In this document: one piece after another, positions 48,728-58,676 of the stretch
Numbering within the stretch: the stretch's first letter is position 1
How the letters are laid out: each line of letters begins with the position of its first letter
DNA from: Isochrysis galbana
Lineage: Eukaryota; Haptophyta; Isochrysidales; Isochrysidaceae
Assembly (NCBI GenBank): GCA_018136815.1
Contig: CM030931.1
Coordinates: 8,358,557-8,422,556, forward strand
Length of the DNA: 64,000 bases
Direction: 5' to 3'
Notes under the pieces: model-generated
The model's input: the letters and a program-made list of their open reading frames with translations, nothing else
Told to the model about the DNA's origin: nothing
Database searches by the model: none
Translations under genes and position numbers: made by a program

Positions 48728-50789
48728 ACCTTGCAATGATGAAAGAGGATCTTGCCTCCCTCCTCCTCCGCCCGCTGTCATGTTTCGTTCCCAGATAGCA
48801 TTGGCCAATGTTTTTTGGTCCCCACCCTCAACATTCATCATTCAATCTCAGCGCATACCTCCTACATCGCCTTACCCACTCTTCCCGCCTTCTCGAAGGC
48901 CACTGTTGCACCCGGTGCGTGCACGATGAGACGGGGGAGGGGGAGACGACCCGCGGTAGGGGAAGCGGACTGGTGTACACTATGCGGACAGGACGTGCGC
49001 AGAAGCCACGGAGCTAATGATTGCTGATCTAGAGAGCACATGTGGGAATTGTTCAGTTGATCATCCGTCGTTGTTGAAGGAACGTGTTTTCTTCATAGTA
49101 CTACCTCCCACTTTTGTATCTTTCGCCGTTTGCCGAATGCCGGTTTCATGTCTTGGCGCACTCTTTCCTTCCGGCTTCTACTCCGCTAATTTTCTGTTTA
49201 TGTGTGATATCACCACTTTCTTGAAGGAAGAAATAGCGAGCCGGAGCACGCCCTCCATCCAATCCGTAAAAAAAAATTCTTGAAGGTGTCCACTAAGCTA
49301 CTGTATACTCACACCCTCCCGTGTTTATGCCGACATCGCCTTTACCCCTACCGCTACTCTCCCTTCCCGGTCCCCCCCTCGTTCCTTTTTCTTCGATTCT
49401 GGGGGGTCGACCCGTGTACACTACTTCGAGCCTCGCGTTGGGGGGAGGGGTGGGGCAGGCCTTCTGCGTTGGTTTGCTTGGTGTCCGAGGGCTGTGTTCC
49501 CCTCCGTGTGGGGGCCCGGCCTTTCGGCCTCCCCCAGCGGGTTATTCGGTTGGGGGCGCTATACCTTCCACGCCCGGTTTATCCTTGATCGTTCTGTTCG
49601 GTACTATTTGCTTGTCGGAATATATGTAGATGTAGGGCGGTCAAACAGGTTTTTTAATAGGGGTGAAAAATGACAATCTCACGGTTAAGGAAATTTCAGG
49701 ATTTTTTTCGGTAGAAAGTTCCCAATACACCCAACTAACACATATCCGGGCCCCATTGGGACCCAGACCTCCCCCTTGGGCCCCCACAACAAAACGTAAG
49801 CAAATATTGACGAAAGACGCTAAAGTCGGAAAGGGCTTAAAGAGCTCAACTTCAAATCGAAACCGGGCGCGGTGCATGCCCGTTTTCGACGATCCATCCA
49901 GATGGGGACCCCCGCCAGACACCAAATACCAAATACACTGGGGCCACTGGCCGGGCCAACGCCAATCGGGCAGGCCGCGCGCCGAAACCGAAACCTCGTC
50001 GAAATCAACCATCCGCAGAGCGTCCAACGTCTCCGAGTGAGGCCCGGAGAGCCCAACTTCGAACTGATTCCGGGCGCGCTGCGTGCGCGATTTCGACGAT
50101 CCATTCATGTGGGGGGGCCCGTCAGACACCAAATCCAAATACACAGGGGCCACCCTGACAGGCACGCCAATCGGGCGGGACGCGCCGTGGCGCCCTTTGA
50201 ACGTTGACGTCTGACGTCGCCGAGGGAGCGCCGCCGCCGCCGCCGCCCCCACTTACTGGGCCGTCGCCGCCGCCGCTTTGGCCGATGCTTACCTGAGGCC
50301 TGGCAGCGGACTGTCAAAGCCCCCTGTCTCAGCTGCCCACCGGGGGTCGACGGACGCCGCGTCGGCTCCGCGGTCTACGGTCTACGGCTCTCCTTGACTT
50401 CGTGTCAAGTATTGCCAAGACCTTGGAGTGGGCCTTGGCTGCGCGAGCTCAGGTCGTTTGCCTTCATTTGGTACCCCTCGTTTCCAAATACGCGATGCGG
50501 GGCCACCACGAGGGAGTCCCAGTCCTAGGGGTGGGAGGGCGAGGGAGGGTGAAGGCGCGGGGGCGGCCCCAGTCTCGGCCGCGTCACAGGTACCCCTCCT
50601 CCTGCTCTCCCTCTTTGTCGACCCCACCTCTCCCTCCGCCCCCTCGACTCCGGAGTGCTCCTGGAATGTGATTCCCGCCCGAGGTCGTATGCCTTCGTTT
50701 GGTACCCCTCGTTTCCAAATACGCTCCCGGTACCAAAAAATCTTCTAGTATTTGAGTAAAGGCAGACACCCACCTCACAGTGCTCAACC
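48728..50789. other. gene-free stretch with tandem duplications
   Basis: 49832-50200 is a two-unit tandem duplication (separate entry). A further direct duplication, TTTGGTACCCCTCGTTTCCA followed by AATACGC, occurs at 50467 and 50699 (shift about 232). 49370-49470 resembles the sequence after repeat A at 54520-54610 (GGGGTGGGGCAGGCCTT). No gene is supportable. Confidence 0.5.
49832..50200 (-). repeat. two-unit tandem duplication, shift about 209 bp
   Basis: Both units carry CCGGGCGCG(G/C)TGC(A/G)TGC, TTTCGACGATCCAT(C/T)CA, CAGACACCAAAT, AAATACAC(T/A)GGGGCCAC and CGCCAATCGGGC. On the minus strand both are open and read MDGSSKTGMHRARFRFEVEL and MNGSSKSRTQRARNQFEVGL. The frame encodes a repeated peptide of unknown nature. 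Confidence 0.85.
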
Positions 50790-51272
50790 ATGTCTACAAA
50801 TGGAAGGGCGCCTGCTGATATAGTACTGAAGCGATTGGAATGGATCAAAAAAAAGATGGACGAGAACTTTAAAAAATTCATCACACCTCTCTTTCCATAT
50901 GCCAATTCTAAAACTGCCATGCAGGTTATAGCGGAAGCATTGGACAGCATCAGTCCGCCGCCGCCGGTTGGGGGCTCCCTGGCCGACCTAAGTTTGTTGA
51001 CGTACACTGAAGAATGTCAGTTCTTATTCAATGTATTCAATTTCAAGCACAATACGAAAATTGAAGACACCTTACACACCATTTGCGAGATTGATAAACC
51101 ATGCACATCGGTTTATATTAGACACACTCTCTTGAGCAATAAATTCACTGAGAAAACAATCCTCGATATGAGTCGTGACGTTCTGCTGGGTACAATCAAA
51201 ACTTATGTCAATTTGGAATTAATTCCCCCGCACCAGCGTCGGCCGGTCGCGCGCAGCGAGTGCGGCGAGTAG
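50790..51272 (+). CDS. AT-rich orphan protein (unrecognised)
   Basis: There are 160 residues from MSTNGRAPADIVLKRLEWIK. The codons are visibly AT-rich (AAAAAAAAG, AATTCTAAA, TTTATATTAG) against GC-rich DNA on both sides, and the amino-acid pattern is that of a normal soluble helical protein (hydrophobic spacing, FKKFITPLFPYANSKTAMQV). The AT-rich character ends abruptly at about 51225, and the last ~15 residues (PHQRRPVARSECGE) are encoded by GC-rich flank, so the native C-terminus may be missing. Composition suggests an insertion of foreign origin, for example from a DNA virus or an AT-rich organism; I recognise no domain. Confidence 0.5.
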   Translation: MSTNGRAPADIVLKRLEWIKKKMDENFKKFITPLFPYANSKTAMQVIAEALDSISPPPPVGGSLADLSLLTYTEECQFLFNVFNFKHNTKIEDTLHTICEIDKPCTSVYIRHTLLSNKFTEKTILDMSRDVLLGTIKTYVNLELIPPHQRRPVARSECGE

Positions 51273-51450
51273 CCGGTCCACGGCCGCGAAGGCGGCGGCG
51301 GGCACCGCGGCACCGCCGGCGCACCTCCGCCCGTCGCCGCCGCCTCCCCACGCAGTAGGCGGCCCACGTGCACAAGGAGTAGCACGGTCCCATCGTGCGC
51401 GGGCGCGCCGGCGCGCCGCCCGTGTAGCGGCAGCAGCGCAGCGCGCCCGG

Positions 51451-51870
51451 GACGGTGGTAGCGTTGAAGCCAGGGGCGTGGCCGATTTCGGTGAGGTGCA
51501 CGCGGCCGGCTGCGCGGCTGCGGCGATTGGCGTAGCTGCAAGGGTGGCATTTGTGACTATGATGCTTGGTGTGCCACCCAGTATATCTGGATCAACACCA
51601 AAGCGCCGCCAGCGCGCTCGGTGCCGGCTCAAAATCGGGCACTCGCGCGTATCACGGCACCGGGACGGTAGCGTTGAAACCTGAAACCGGGGGCGTGGCC
51701 GATCTCGGTGCGGTGCACTTGGCCGGCTGCGGCGATTGGTGTAGCTGCAAGGGTGGCATTTGTGAATATGATGCTTGGTGGGCCACCCAGTATCAGTATA
51801 TCTGGATCAACACCAAAATGCCAGCAGCCCGCCCAGTCTTGGTGCAAAGTTGGGGCTTCTCGTCTCAAGT
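51451..51870. repeat. two-unit tandem duplication, shift about 217 bp
   Basis: Both units contain GTAGCGTTGAA, GGGGCGTGGCCGAT(T/C)TCGGTG, TGTAGCTGCAAGGGTGGCAT (first unit CGTAGC) with TTGTGA, ATGATGCTTGGTG and TATATCTGGATCAACACCAA. Diverged by several small indels. Confidence 0.85.
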
Positions 51871-52489
51871 TTCAACAATTGTAGCGTTTCGAGTGGTTGT
51901 TAGTAGTGATGCTCGTGTACATATCGAAGTCAATCGCAATGCGTGTTGATGATCATCAAATGTGTAGAGAAGCACATTTCGTGGAGTTTGTGAGCTGGCA
52001 GAGCTCATGGCTCCGTCACTAGTTGTGCGTGCCTTGCATGAAGGGCATCGGTAAAAATATACCGGGGGGGGGCGAATACTTTTTAGCGCTTGGTCTTCGA
52101 AGACGGTCTTCATTCAGAGGCTTAAAATTGGCCATTTTTCGGAAATTTTGCCGGAGGACCCCCCCTTTTTTGCTGCTCTCTCATTCCAGAACCTATAGAA
52201 AGCTTATTTAGGCCTCCATTTGCCCATTACCGATTTTGCCCTCCGCACCCCCCTGCTAGTGAGTGACCGGGCTACTGACTCAAGCACAACGCACAACCCC
52301 GCTACCCGAAACCAGGACACGAAACCGGGACACACTAGACAACCACAACCGAAGACCCAAAAGGCCTGCCTAGACCTAGACGCCACACTCTGACTCTGAA
52401 CGAGGCCCATGGTAGATGGTGATGGTAGTATATACAGTATACAGTATATGGTAGTGCATCTGGGCCGGGCCCCAGAAACCGAAGAAAAT

Positions 52490-52603
52490 GGAATGAATGG
52501 GGGGCAGGGAACGAGGAGGAGGAAAGGGAAGTAAGGGGGATGTCGATAGTGAGGTAGCGTGACCTGGAATGTAGTAGTTGTTAGGCCAGAATCTTCAGAT
52601 GTA
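52490..52603 (+). repeat. dispersed repeat A copy (core 52574-52601)
   Basis: GGAAAGGGAAGTAAGGGGGATG, GTGAGGTAG, then GTTGTTAGGCCAGAATCTTC, AGATG and TATTTTTATG. It points toward the tyrosyl-tRNA synthetase start about 210 bp downstream. Confidence 0.75.
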
Positions 52604-52814
52604 TTTTTATGTCTTACTTGGCTAGTTGGCTAGGTGTAGGTGTGCTGGCGAACAAGATGCTCTACAAAAATCTATTTAAAGTCTCCCCCCCCTCCCCTCG
52701 AATCCTCTCTCCGTCTTTTTCCCTCCGACGTCGGCTCGCTCCTCCGCTCTAGGAGCTCGTCGCCTCAGCTCGCGCGCGCAGCCGCCCGCCTTCCCCTCCC
52801 CCCCCCCCCCCGCA

Positions 52815-54236
52815 ATGCTCATGCTCACCATCGCGCTGACGTCGTTCGCGCATGGATCGCTGGCCCTTCGTGCGGCCGCGCGCCCTTGCAGGCCTTTCGT
52901 CACCCGCGCGGCGCGCGTGCTCTGCACCGCGGCCTCAGCCAGCAGCGACATCAACGAGGTTGTGGCGCAGGCTGAGCCGGACGAGCTGAAGTCGGAGTTT
53001 CTGCAGACGATGCGCTGGCGTGGCTTCATCCACCAGTCGACAGACCTAGCTGCCCTCGACGAGGCCATGACTGGGGGACGCGTCGTTGCCTATCTCGGCT
53101 TCGACGCGACAGCCAGCAGCTTGCATGTCGGCTCGCTGCTACAGATCATGCTTCTTCGGCACTTCCAGCGGTTGGGGCACAAGCCAATCGTGCTGGTTGG
53201 TGGCGGCACCACTAAAGTAGGAGATCCAACTGGGAAAGATGCATCGCGCCAGCTGCTCGACAGCGACACCATTAGTGCGAATATTGACGGCATCTCAAAG
53301 GTCTTCTCGAAGTTTCTGAAGTTCGGCGACGGGCCGACGGATGCGCTGATGGTCAATAATGATGACTGGCTGAGCCCACTTCAGTATCTCTCGTTTCTGC
53401 GCGACTACGGCCGTCACTTCACCATCAATCGAATGCTCAGCTTCGAATCTGTCAAGCAGCGTCTCGCACGTGAATCTCCGCTCTCCTTCCTCGAGTTCAA
53501 TTACATGATTCTCCAATCCTATGATTTCCTAGAGCTCAACAGGCGACATGGCGCAATCCTTCAGTTCGGAGGGTCAGACCAGTGGGGTAACATCATTTCA
53601 GGCGTCGAATTGGGTCGCCGCGTTGACGGCGTCCAGCTCTATGGCTTGACGGCGCCGCTGCTCACGACGGCGGATGGCAAGAAGATGGGCAAGACTGCAG
53701 ATGGTGCCGTCTGGCTAAATGCCGATTTGCTTTCCCCATATGAATATTGGCAGTTTTGGCGCAATACCGCGGACGCTGATGTGTCGAAGTTTCTTCGAAT
53801 TTTCACAGAATTGCCGCTCGAGCGCATTGAGGAGCTGGAGAAGCTCGAGGGCGCCAAGATCAATGATGCGAAGATCGTACTCGCTGATGAGGCCACCCGC
53901 ATGCTGCACGGTGATGACTCTCTCGCTCAGATCCGTGCAACGGCCGCAGCGCTGTTCAGCTCGGAAGGTGGCAGCACAGCCTCGTTGAGGCGCGTGATAC
54001 TGTCGCCATCAGAAGTGGAAGAGGGGGTCCCTGTCATTGACCTCTTCATCTCCCTCGAGCTCGGAAAGAGCAAAGGTGAGATAAAGCGGTTGATTGCCGG
54101 CGGTGGCGCCAAGATGAACGATGAGAAAATCAGCGACCCGGCCTTGAGTGTTTCTATGGAAAGCTTCGCCTCCGGCTCTGAGATCAAGCTTTCCGCCGGG
54201 AAGAAGAGGCACGGTATTGTCGAGTTGTCCAAATGA
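52815..54236 (+). CDS. tyrosyl-tRNA synthetase, organelle (bacterial-type)
   Basis: It charges tRNA-Tyr. It has 473 residues in one exon. The first ~43 residues (MLMLTIALTSFAHGSLALRA, then Arg/Ala/Pro-rich without acids) form an organelle leader, with a hydrophobic start that would also suit a complex-plastid signal peptide, so plastid, mitochondrion or both are possible. The class I catalytic core has LHVGSLLQ (HIGH-type, His104), YLGFDATASS, GGSDQWGNI (tyrosine-binding) and KMGKT (290-294) in place of KMSKS, as is usual in one bacterial TyrRS branch. A C-terminal S4-like RNA-binding domain follows (about 405-470; IDLFISLELGKSKGEIKRLI). Inward-facing copies of repeat A sit on both sides. Confidence 0.94.
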   Translation: MLMLTIALTSFAHGSLALRAAARPCRPFVTRAARVLCTAASASSDINEVVAQAEPDELKSEFLQTMRWRGFIHQSTDLAALDEAMTGGRVVAYLGFDATASSLHVGSLLQIMLLRHFQRLGHKPIVLVGGGTTKVGDPTGKDASRQLLDSDTISANIDGISKVFSKFLKFGDGPTDALMVNNDDWLSPLQYLSFLRDYGRHFTINRMLSFESVKQRLARESPLSFLEFNYMILQSYDFLELNRRHGAILQFGGSDQWGNIISGVELGRRVDGVQLYGLTAPLLTTADGKKMGKTADGAVWLNADLLSPYEYWQFWRNTADADVSKFLRIFTELPLERIEELEKLEGAKINDAKIVLADEATRMLHGDDSLAQIRATAAALFSSEGGSTASLRRVILSPSEVEEGVPVIDLFISLELGKSKGEIKRLIAGGGAKMNDEKISDPALSVSMESFASGSEIKLSAGKKRHGIVELSK

Positions 54237-54374
54237 GAGACGTAGCGATAGTGTTTGCTGCCCAACACGCCTAGACTACCTGTACTCCTGTGTTGCAAGG
54301 TGGATGCGGTGCAGTGCGTTGGGCGTTGGACCGTATCCCACTTGCCACATGTAGTTGAAAAACGTAAGAGTAAG

Positions 54375-54530
54375 AATAAAGAACCCTCTGAAAATTCGGG
54401 GCTAACACCTAGGCCGGACACGGTATCATCTACCTCACAATTCCACCGCCCTTCAGCCTTCGACCATCCCCTCTCACCCGCCTCCCTTTCCCTCCGTTCT
54501 CTTTCCCACCCCCTCGCGCTTTCCTTTTTG
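54375..54530 (-). repeat. dispersed repeat A copy (core 54386-54412)
   Basis: The minus strand reads a purine-rich half, GAGGTAGATGATACC, then CTAGGTGTTAGCCCCGAATT, TTCAGAGGG and TCTTTATTCTTAC. It lies about 140 bp past the tyrosyl-tRNA synthetase stop and points back at it. Confidence 0.75.
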
Positions 54531-54701
54531 ATCCAGGGGCTAGGGGTGGGCCCAAGTGCTCTATCCACCTCGGGCCAGGATTCGGTGGTGGGTCGGGGCA
54601 GGCCTTTTGTATGTCATTTTGAAACAATTGCTTTAGCGATGGCTCTCGGCGCAGCCACGGCAACAACTATCGCGTCTATCGTTAAAGCACGATAGGCGGT
54701 C

Positions 54702-55152
54702 ATGGGGCGCGCCCCTCTCCCCTCCCCTCCCCACGCCGACACCGCCGAGGACGATGACCTGCTCATGGACACGCCAATGTCTCCGAAGCCCCTTCGCCTC
54801 TGTGTGTGCGAGGAGAAAAAATCCGCGCCCGTCTGGAACGCGAACAAAAGAGGCGCATGGCGCGCTTCCGAAAAAGACGATTCAGAAGCTTCTGTCAGAA
54901 GGTGCTGAACCCAGACATCTTAGATCTTTGCACGCGCTTCCCTAACGGAAAATGCCCGATGAACATCAAGGGCAAGGCCTGCAACCGCTCCCACGCGTTC
55001 CCGGGCGCATGCGCATGGGATCAGGGCGCGAGTGTAAGATCATCTGCGCTTTCCCGCGCTTGGCCAGAGCGCGGAGAAGGGGGGGGGCGAGGGGCGGAGC
55101 GAGAGCTCTGCCCACTGAAGAATAAGTTAGTCCCGCGCCTGTTTACAAGATA
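54702..55152 (+). pseudogene. repeat-family G protein with CCCH-like zinc finger, frameshifted
   Basis: The ATG at 54702 opens MGRAPLPSPPHADTAEDD with DLLMDTPMSPK, matching the copy at 25898 (−). That frame stops at 54906-54908. A second frame, overlapping from about 54806, reads LEREQKRRMARFRKRRFRSF and then LCTRFPNGKCPMNIKGKACN followed by RSH. This is a C-x7-C-x8-C-x3-H array like a CCCH RNA-binding finger, and it ends at 55150-55152. One base lost or gained near 54830-54900 would join basic helix and finger to the MGRAP start. The upstream dyad (GATAGACGCGATAG, inverted) is the repeat G end. Probably a mobile-element gag-like or RNA-binding protein remnant. Confidence 0.5.
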
Positions 55153-55159
55153 AGTCGGG

Positions 55160-55350
55160 ACCCCCTTCTCTCCAACTCCCGGCCGAAGCAGCGCGCGCGG
55201 CCTCCCGGGAACCAGCTTCTCCGCTAAAGCGAGGGAACTGGGGAAGGGGAAGGGGGTTGCTAGGGGTTAAGGTTGGGTAGTAGGGAGGTACACTAGCAAA
55301 CTGCCTCACGCCGCATACGTAGCGGGAATTTTCAAGAAGATTTTTTTACA
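55160..55350 (+). repeat. dispersed repeat B
   Basis: It is the closest partner of 26185-26375. It begins CCCCCTTCTCTCCAACTCCC and ends TTTTCAAGAAGATTTTTTTA, CAT. Confidence 0.8.
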
Positions 55351-55907
55351 TAAGTCGGGACTGAGGACTGAGGCCGCCGCCAGTCCGGTAGGCATGGGAG
55401 GAAGGGAGGAACGGATCACCGGGGGGGGGGGGGGGCGCCGGGCCCACCGGAGCCCATATCTAAGCCCTTCACCCCAATCCCCCTTGTAGTGCACGGGGGG
55501 AGCCGCCTGATGAAGGGGGGGGGAGGGCCGGGGGAAAGGGGTGTAGAAAGTATGCTACGTGTGATAGTGGTTTCATGTGCCGCGAGTGCGGTAAGAATAT
55601 TATGAAGTTTTTTAATCGCGCACATTGCATATGATTGTAGCACACCAGACACCAGCACGTGACATTATCACCATAATCTCAACGCACCAACACACTACAA
55701 GTCGAGAATGTTTTGTTGTAAAAGCAATGCCATAGGAACCTCGGGAATCTCTTTAAACATTGACGGAGCTCGGGCAGCATAGTTATCCAGGAACTACGAT
55801 AGTCTGTGGGGGCTTTGGCTCGGCAAGCACGAACATGCTTAAGGCGGCCGTTGTCTCACTTCGATGAGATGTCGGGACTGCGGACCTCCGGCCATCGCGA
55901 TTCATAG

Positions 55908-57718
55908 CTAAGCTAAGCCGGGCTTACCCGCTGGGGCAGCCTTCCCACCATCGAATCTCTTCTTCCTCCTTCTGCCCTTCGCATTCGCTTTATCCATGAG
56001 GATGTCGTGTTGCTTTTTTACCATCATGCGGTCAGGGATCTCGCCATCCATGTCGTCATCGTCGTCATCGTCCTCCTCCTCCTCCTCCTCGGCGGACAAA
56101 TGCACGCGAAGATTGTATGTGCCTGTGGTCTCTGCAAAAGAATCGCCGGATGGGCCTGACGGAGCGCGGCCACCTCCGTCGGGTATGGAAGACGCATACA
56201 ATTCCGCAAGCCGCACTAACTTCGCCTCGCAAACCTGCATTACTTCAACGACGTTCTCATCCGAGAGTGTGGCGTTGCCTGTCCCGTCCACGCGATCAAG
56301 TCGAACGGGCTCCAGCTTGTCGGCCATGTGCTCGATGCCCACGCGCACGTCTACGAAGGCCTTGCTTGTTCGCGCGTGGCGCGCTTTGATTCGCTCAAGC
56401 GTTGCCACAACCTCTTGATGCTTACGCTCTGCACCCTCCATTTCTTGGCGTGATCCAGGGCCTAGACCACCAGCGTATTTCATCTCATCTACAGCACTTT
56501 TGGTTGCGACGCGTTCATTGCCCAGAGCCTCCAATCGTGCCTGCGCTTCCTTGGTCAGCTTCTCTAGATTTGCTCGCGTCGTTTCTTGCGTGAGAAACTT
56601 TTGAATCACTTCATTGACATCGGTCAAGCCAGTGGACTCGCGGATGCGGCGGAAAGCGGCCTCATAAGCCCCAACAACAGCACGTTCGGATTGAATCATG
56701 GTGGCGTCAGCAGCATTTGATCGCGAACCACTCGTGAGAGTATCCTCAGCATCTCTCTCAGTCTCCCGTGAGCCCTCGCTCAGAATTTCACGACGTATTC
56801 GCTCTCGCTCCTCCATGCGTTGATTGAGCTCGCGGCGTGCCTTCACTGCGTTTTGTCGATCGGTCAGCTCCTTCCCACGCGCTTTACGCTCAGCCTCGAT
56901 GGTCGACTGAAGTTTGCTGAGCTCAGCTTTAGCCACATCGCGCGCATGTGCTGCGTCGTGAGACATCAGCAATAGCTCCTCGAAGTCATGCTCTTTGGCT
57001 TGCAAAGTAGTCTCAATGGCCGCGAGTTGGTTGTCGAAAGACACGCGCTCGTCCTTCAGTCGTTTGACAATTTGGTCGTATGTCTTGCGAATGGACTGAG
57101 CCTCGTTGTACTTAATTTGAGCTTTATCAAGCCGGTTCTCGAGGGTCCGGATCTGACGCATCATCGGTGTAGTATCCTTAGCAGGCCGTTGTGATGAGCG
57201 TTGCAGGTTCCTCAAATCATCCTCCTACGCACAAAAGAGTCGCAAGTATTGGTCAACATAGCTGACGGCATTTGGGCACTCTCAGACGAGTCTGTTCTTG
57301 GATACCCCCCTCCTCATCCCCTCACCCCCTCCGCGCCGTCGATGAGGCGATCCGACAAACAGCCTCCATTATCACACTGCACTCGTGCCGACTGCACCTG
57401 CACAGTCAATTGGGCTTCCTTTGCTTTGTTGGCGGATGTGAGCTGATTCGCGCGCTGGCGCAGCAACGTCAACTGTGCCTCCACTTTGCCAAGCTCAGCC
57501 TCGTGTATCGCCTGCCCTTCCACATTGCCTGCACTGCCACGCTCCTTGTGCAGGGCAGAGAGGGCCATACGGAGATCCTTGTTCTCCGCTCGGAGTGCAT
57601 CTGCGACTTGCTTGTTGTGCTTGAGCGTGACCTGAGACTGCTCATAGAAAGCTTTTCTGTCCCCTTCCAGCAGTTGGAAGCGGTTCTGCAGGTCGGCCAG
57701 CTCCTCCTGAGGGTCCAT
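55908..57718 (-). CDS. ODAD1: outer dynein arm docking complex subunit (ODA1/CCDC114/CCDC63 family)
   Basis: It anchors outer dynein arms on the doublet microtubules of motile flagella. Exons are 57398-57718 and 55908-57224, separated by a 173-bp GT-AG intron (CAG|GTGCAG ... GCGTAG|GAGGAT); together they give 545 residues, close to the usual ~550. Exon 1 carries the family phrase ELADLQNRFQLLEGDRKAFY. Exon 2 carries RTLENRLDKAQIKYNEAQSI and long coiled coils (about residues 20-360). The C-terminus has an acidic run (EEEEEEDDDDDDDMDGE) and a basic tail. I took the Met of MDPQEEL as start; a CTGCGCAG just upstream could be an acceptor, so a further 5' exon is possible. This gene is the best evidence for a flagellated host. 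Confidence 0.9.
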
Positions 57719-58375
57719 CTCCTGACTCCTGCGCAGACAGCCGGCTGTTGGCTTCTCTGAGGGGAAGGAAAAGGCCTCTGCGGGCGAGGCTCGCAAAGGG
57801 TGCGCGCCCGCGTTGCGGCACAAACTGAATGGATGGAATGGACTCTGTGCCTCGTTGTGCCCCAGCACACCTGAGGAGGCCACAGCGGCAGCGGCGGAGC
57901 AGGCGCCGAGGGGGGGGAACTGATCCGTCGGGAGGGGGCGAGGAGGGAAGAGAGGGAGGGCGCCAGTTCGGCCGTTGCTCGTTGCTCGTTGCTATCGCTC
58001 GTGAGGGAAGAAATGAAGGCATCACCTCTAAACTTTCTGCTTTCAAGCTTTCAACTACTTCCTGCTCGTTAGAACTTATAGCGTCGTATGACATCTTGTT
58101 AGCTAGCATTCCTAGCCACATACACCGGACGAGCCATGCACCAACCGAGCACACCCCCATCGCGGGGTAGGGGCTCCGTTGCCGTCGAAGGGCTACGGTA
58201 CCGCAGCACTAAGATCATACTAACACAACAATAAAACTCTGACGCTCCCCCATCGCCAAAGGCGAAACAAACCCTGCTGAGAGGGTGCAACTTGAGGTTC
58301 CCTTTTTTTGTTACACCGTTAGTGTCTATTTTGGTATATAACTTTTATTGACCCCGGATTTATTGAGTGGAGGTA
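57719..58375. other. gene-free stretch
   Basis: No gene is seen. From about 58290 the DNA becomes AT-rich and stays so to about 58680, in contrast to both sides. Confidence 0.4.
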
Positions 58376-58564
58376 TCACCGTCTTAGCTTTTTTTCCTTT
58401 TTACGTAGGAATGTCTCAACAATTCCTCCAATTAGTAGTATAATTACGAAGATGATTAAAGTCGCGTTCCGTGTTCCGTCAAAAGTCAAAAGAGGAAAGA
58501 GGGCCAGGTGATTTTTTTTCACCAGAAGTGCTTGTTTTCTTTTTAGGTAGGAATGCCACAACAA
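58376..58564 (-). CDS. short tail-anchored-type reading frame in an AT-rich, duplicated patch (uncertain)
   Basis: The 62-residue minus-strand frame ends in a clear membrane helix and basic tail (FVIILLIGGIVETFLRKKEK). The DNA coding this helix (about 58385-58460) is present again, diverged and with an indel, at about 58505-58595, so a ~120-bp direct duplication has occurred. The patch is AT-rich. It may be the remnant of a foreign or viral gene's C-terminus; no complete protein can be built. Confidence 0.3.
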   Translation of the reverse strand: MLWHSYLKRKQALLVKKNHLALFPLLTFDGTRNATLIIFVIILLIGGIVETFLRKKEKKLRR

Positions 58565-58676
58565 TTCCTCCAGAGTATTATCATTACGAAGATGAGTACA
58601 AAGCTAATCACGACGCGGCGCGTGCGCATAGCAACCCCCCCCCCTCAACACTCAACACACACACGGTAACCCCAAG

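Larger units (their letters stand above)
51273..52814. other. gene-free stretch upstream of tyrosyl-tRNA synthetase
   Basis: It contains a two-unit tandem duplication (51451-51870), AT-richer DNA with TTTTTCGG at 52130, a short TATACAGTATACAGTATA dyad at 52430-52447, and a repeat A copy (52490-52603). 52680-52812 is pyrimidine-rich. Confidence 0.5.
54237..55907. other. intergenic stretch made mostly of repeats A, G and B
   Basis: Repeat A at 54375-54530 (−), repeat G with a frameshifted reading frame at 54668-55150, and repeat B at 55160-55350 stand in line. 55420-55434 is a G run. The remainder (55540-55907) shows nothing clear. Confidence 0.55.
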
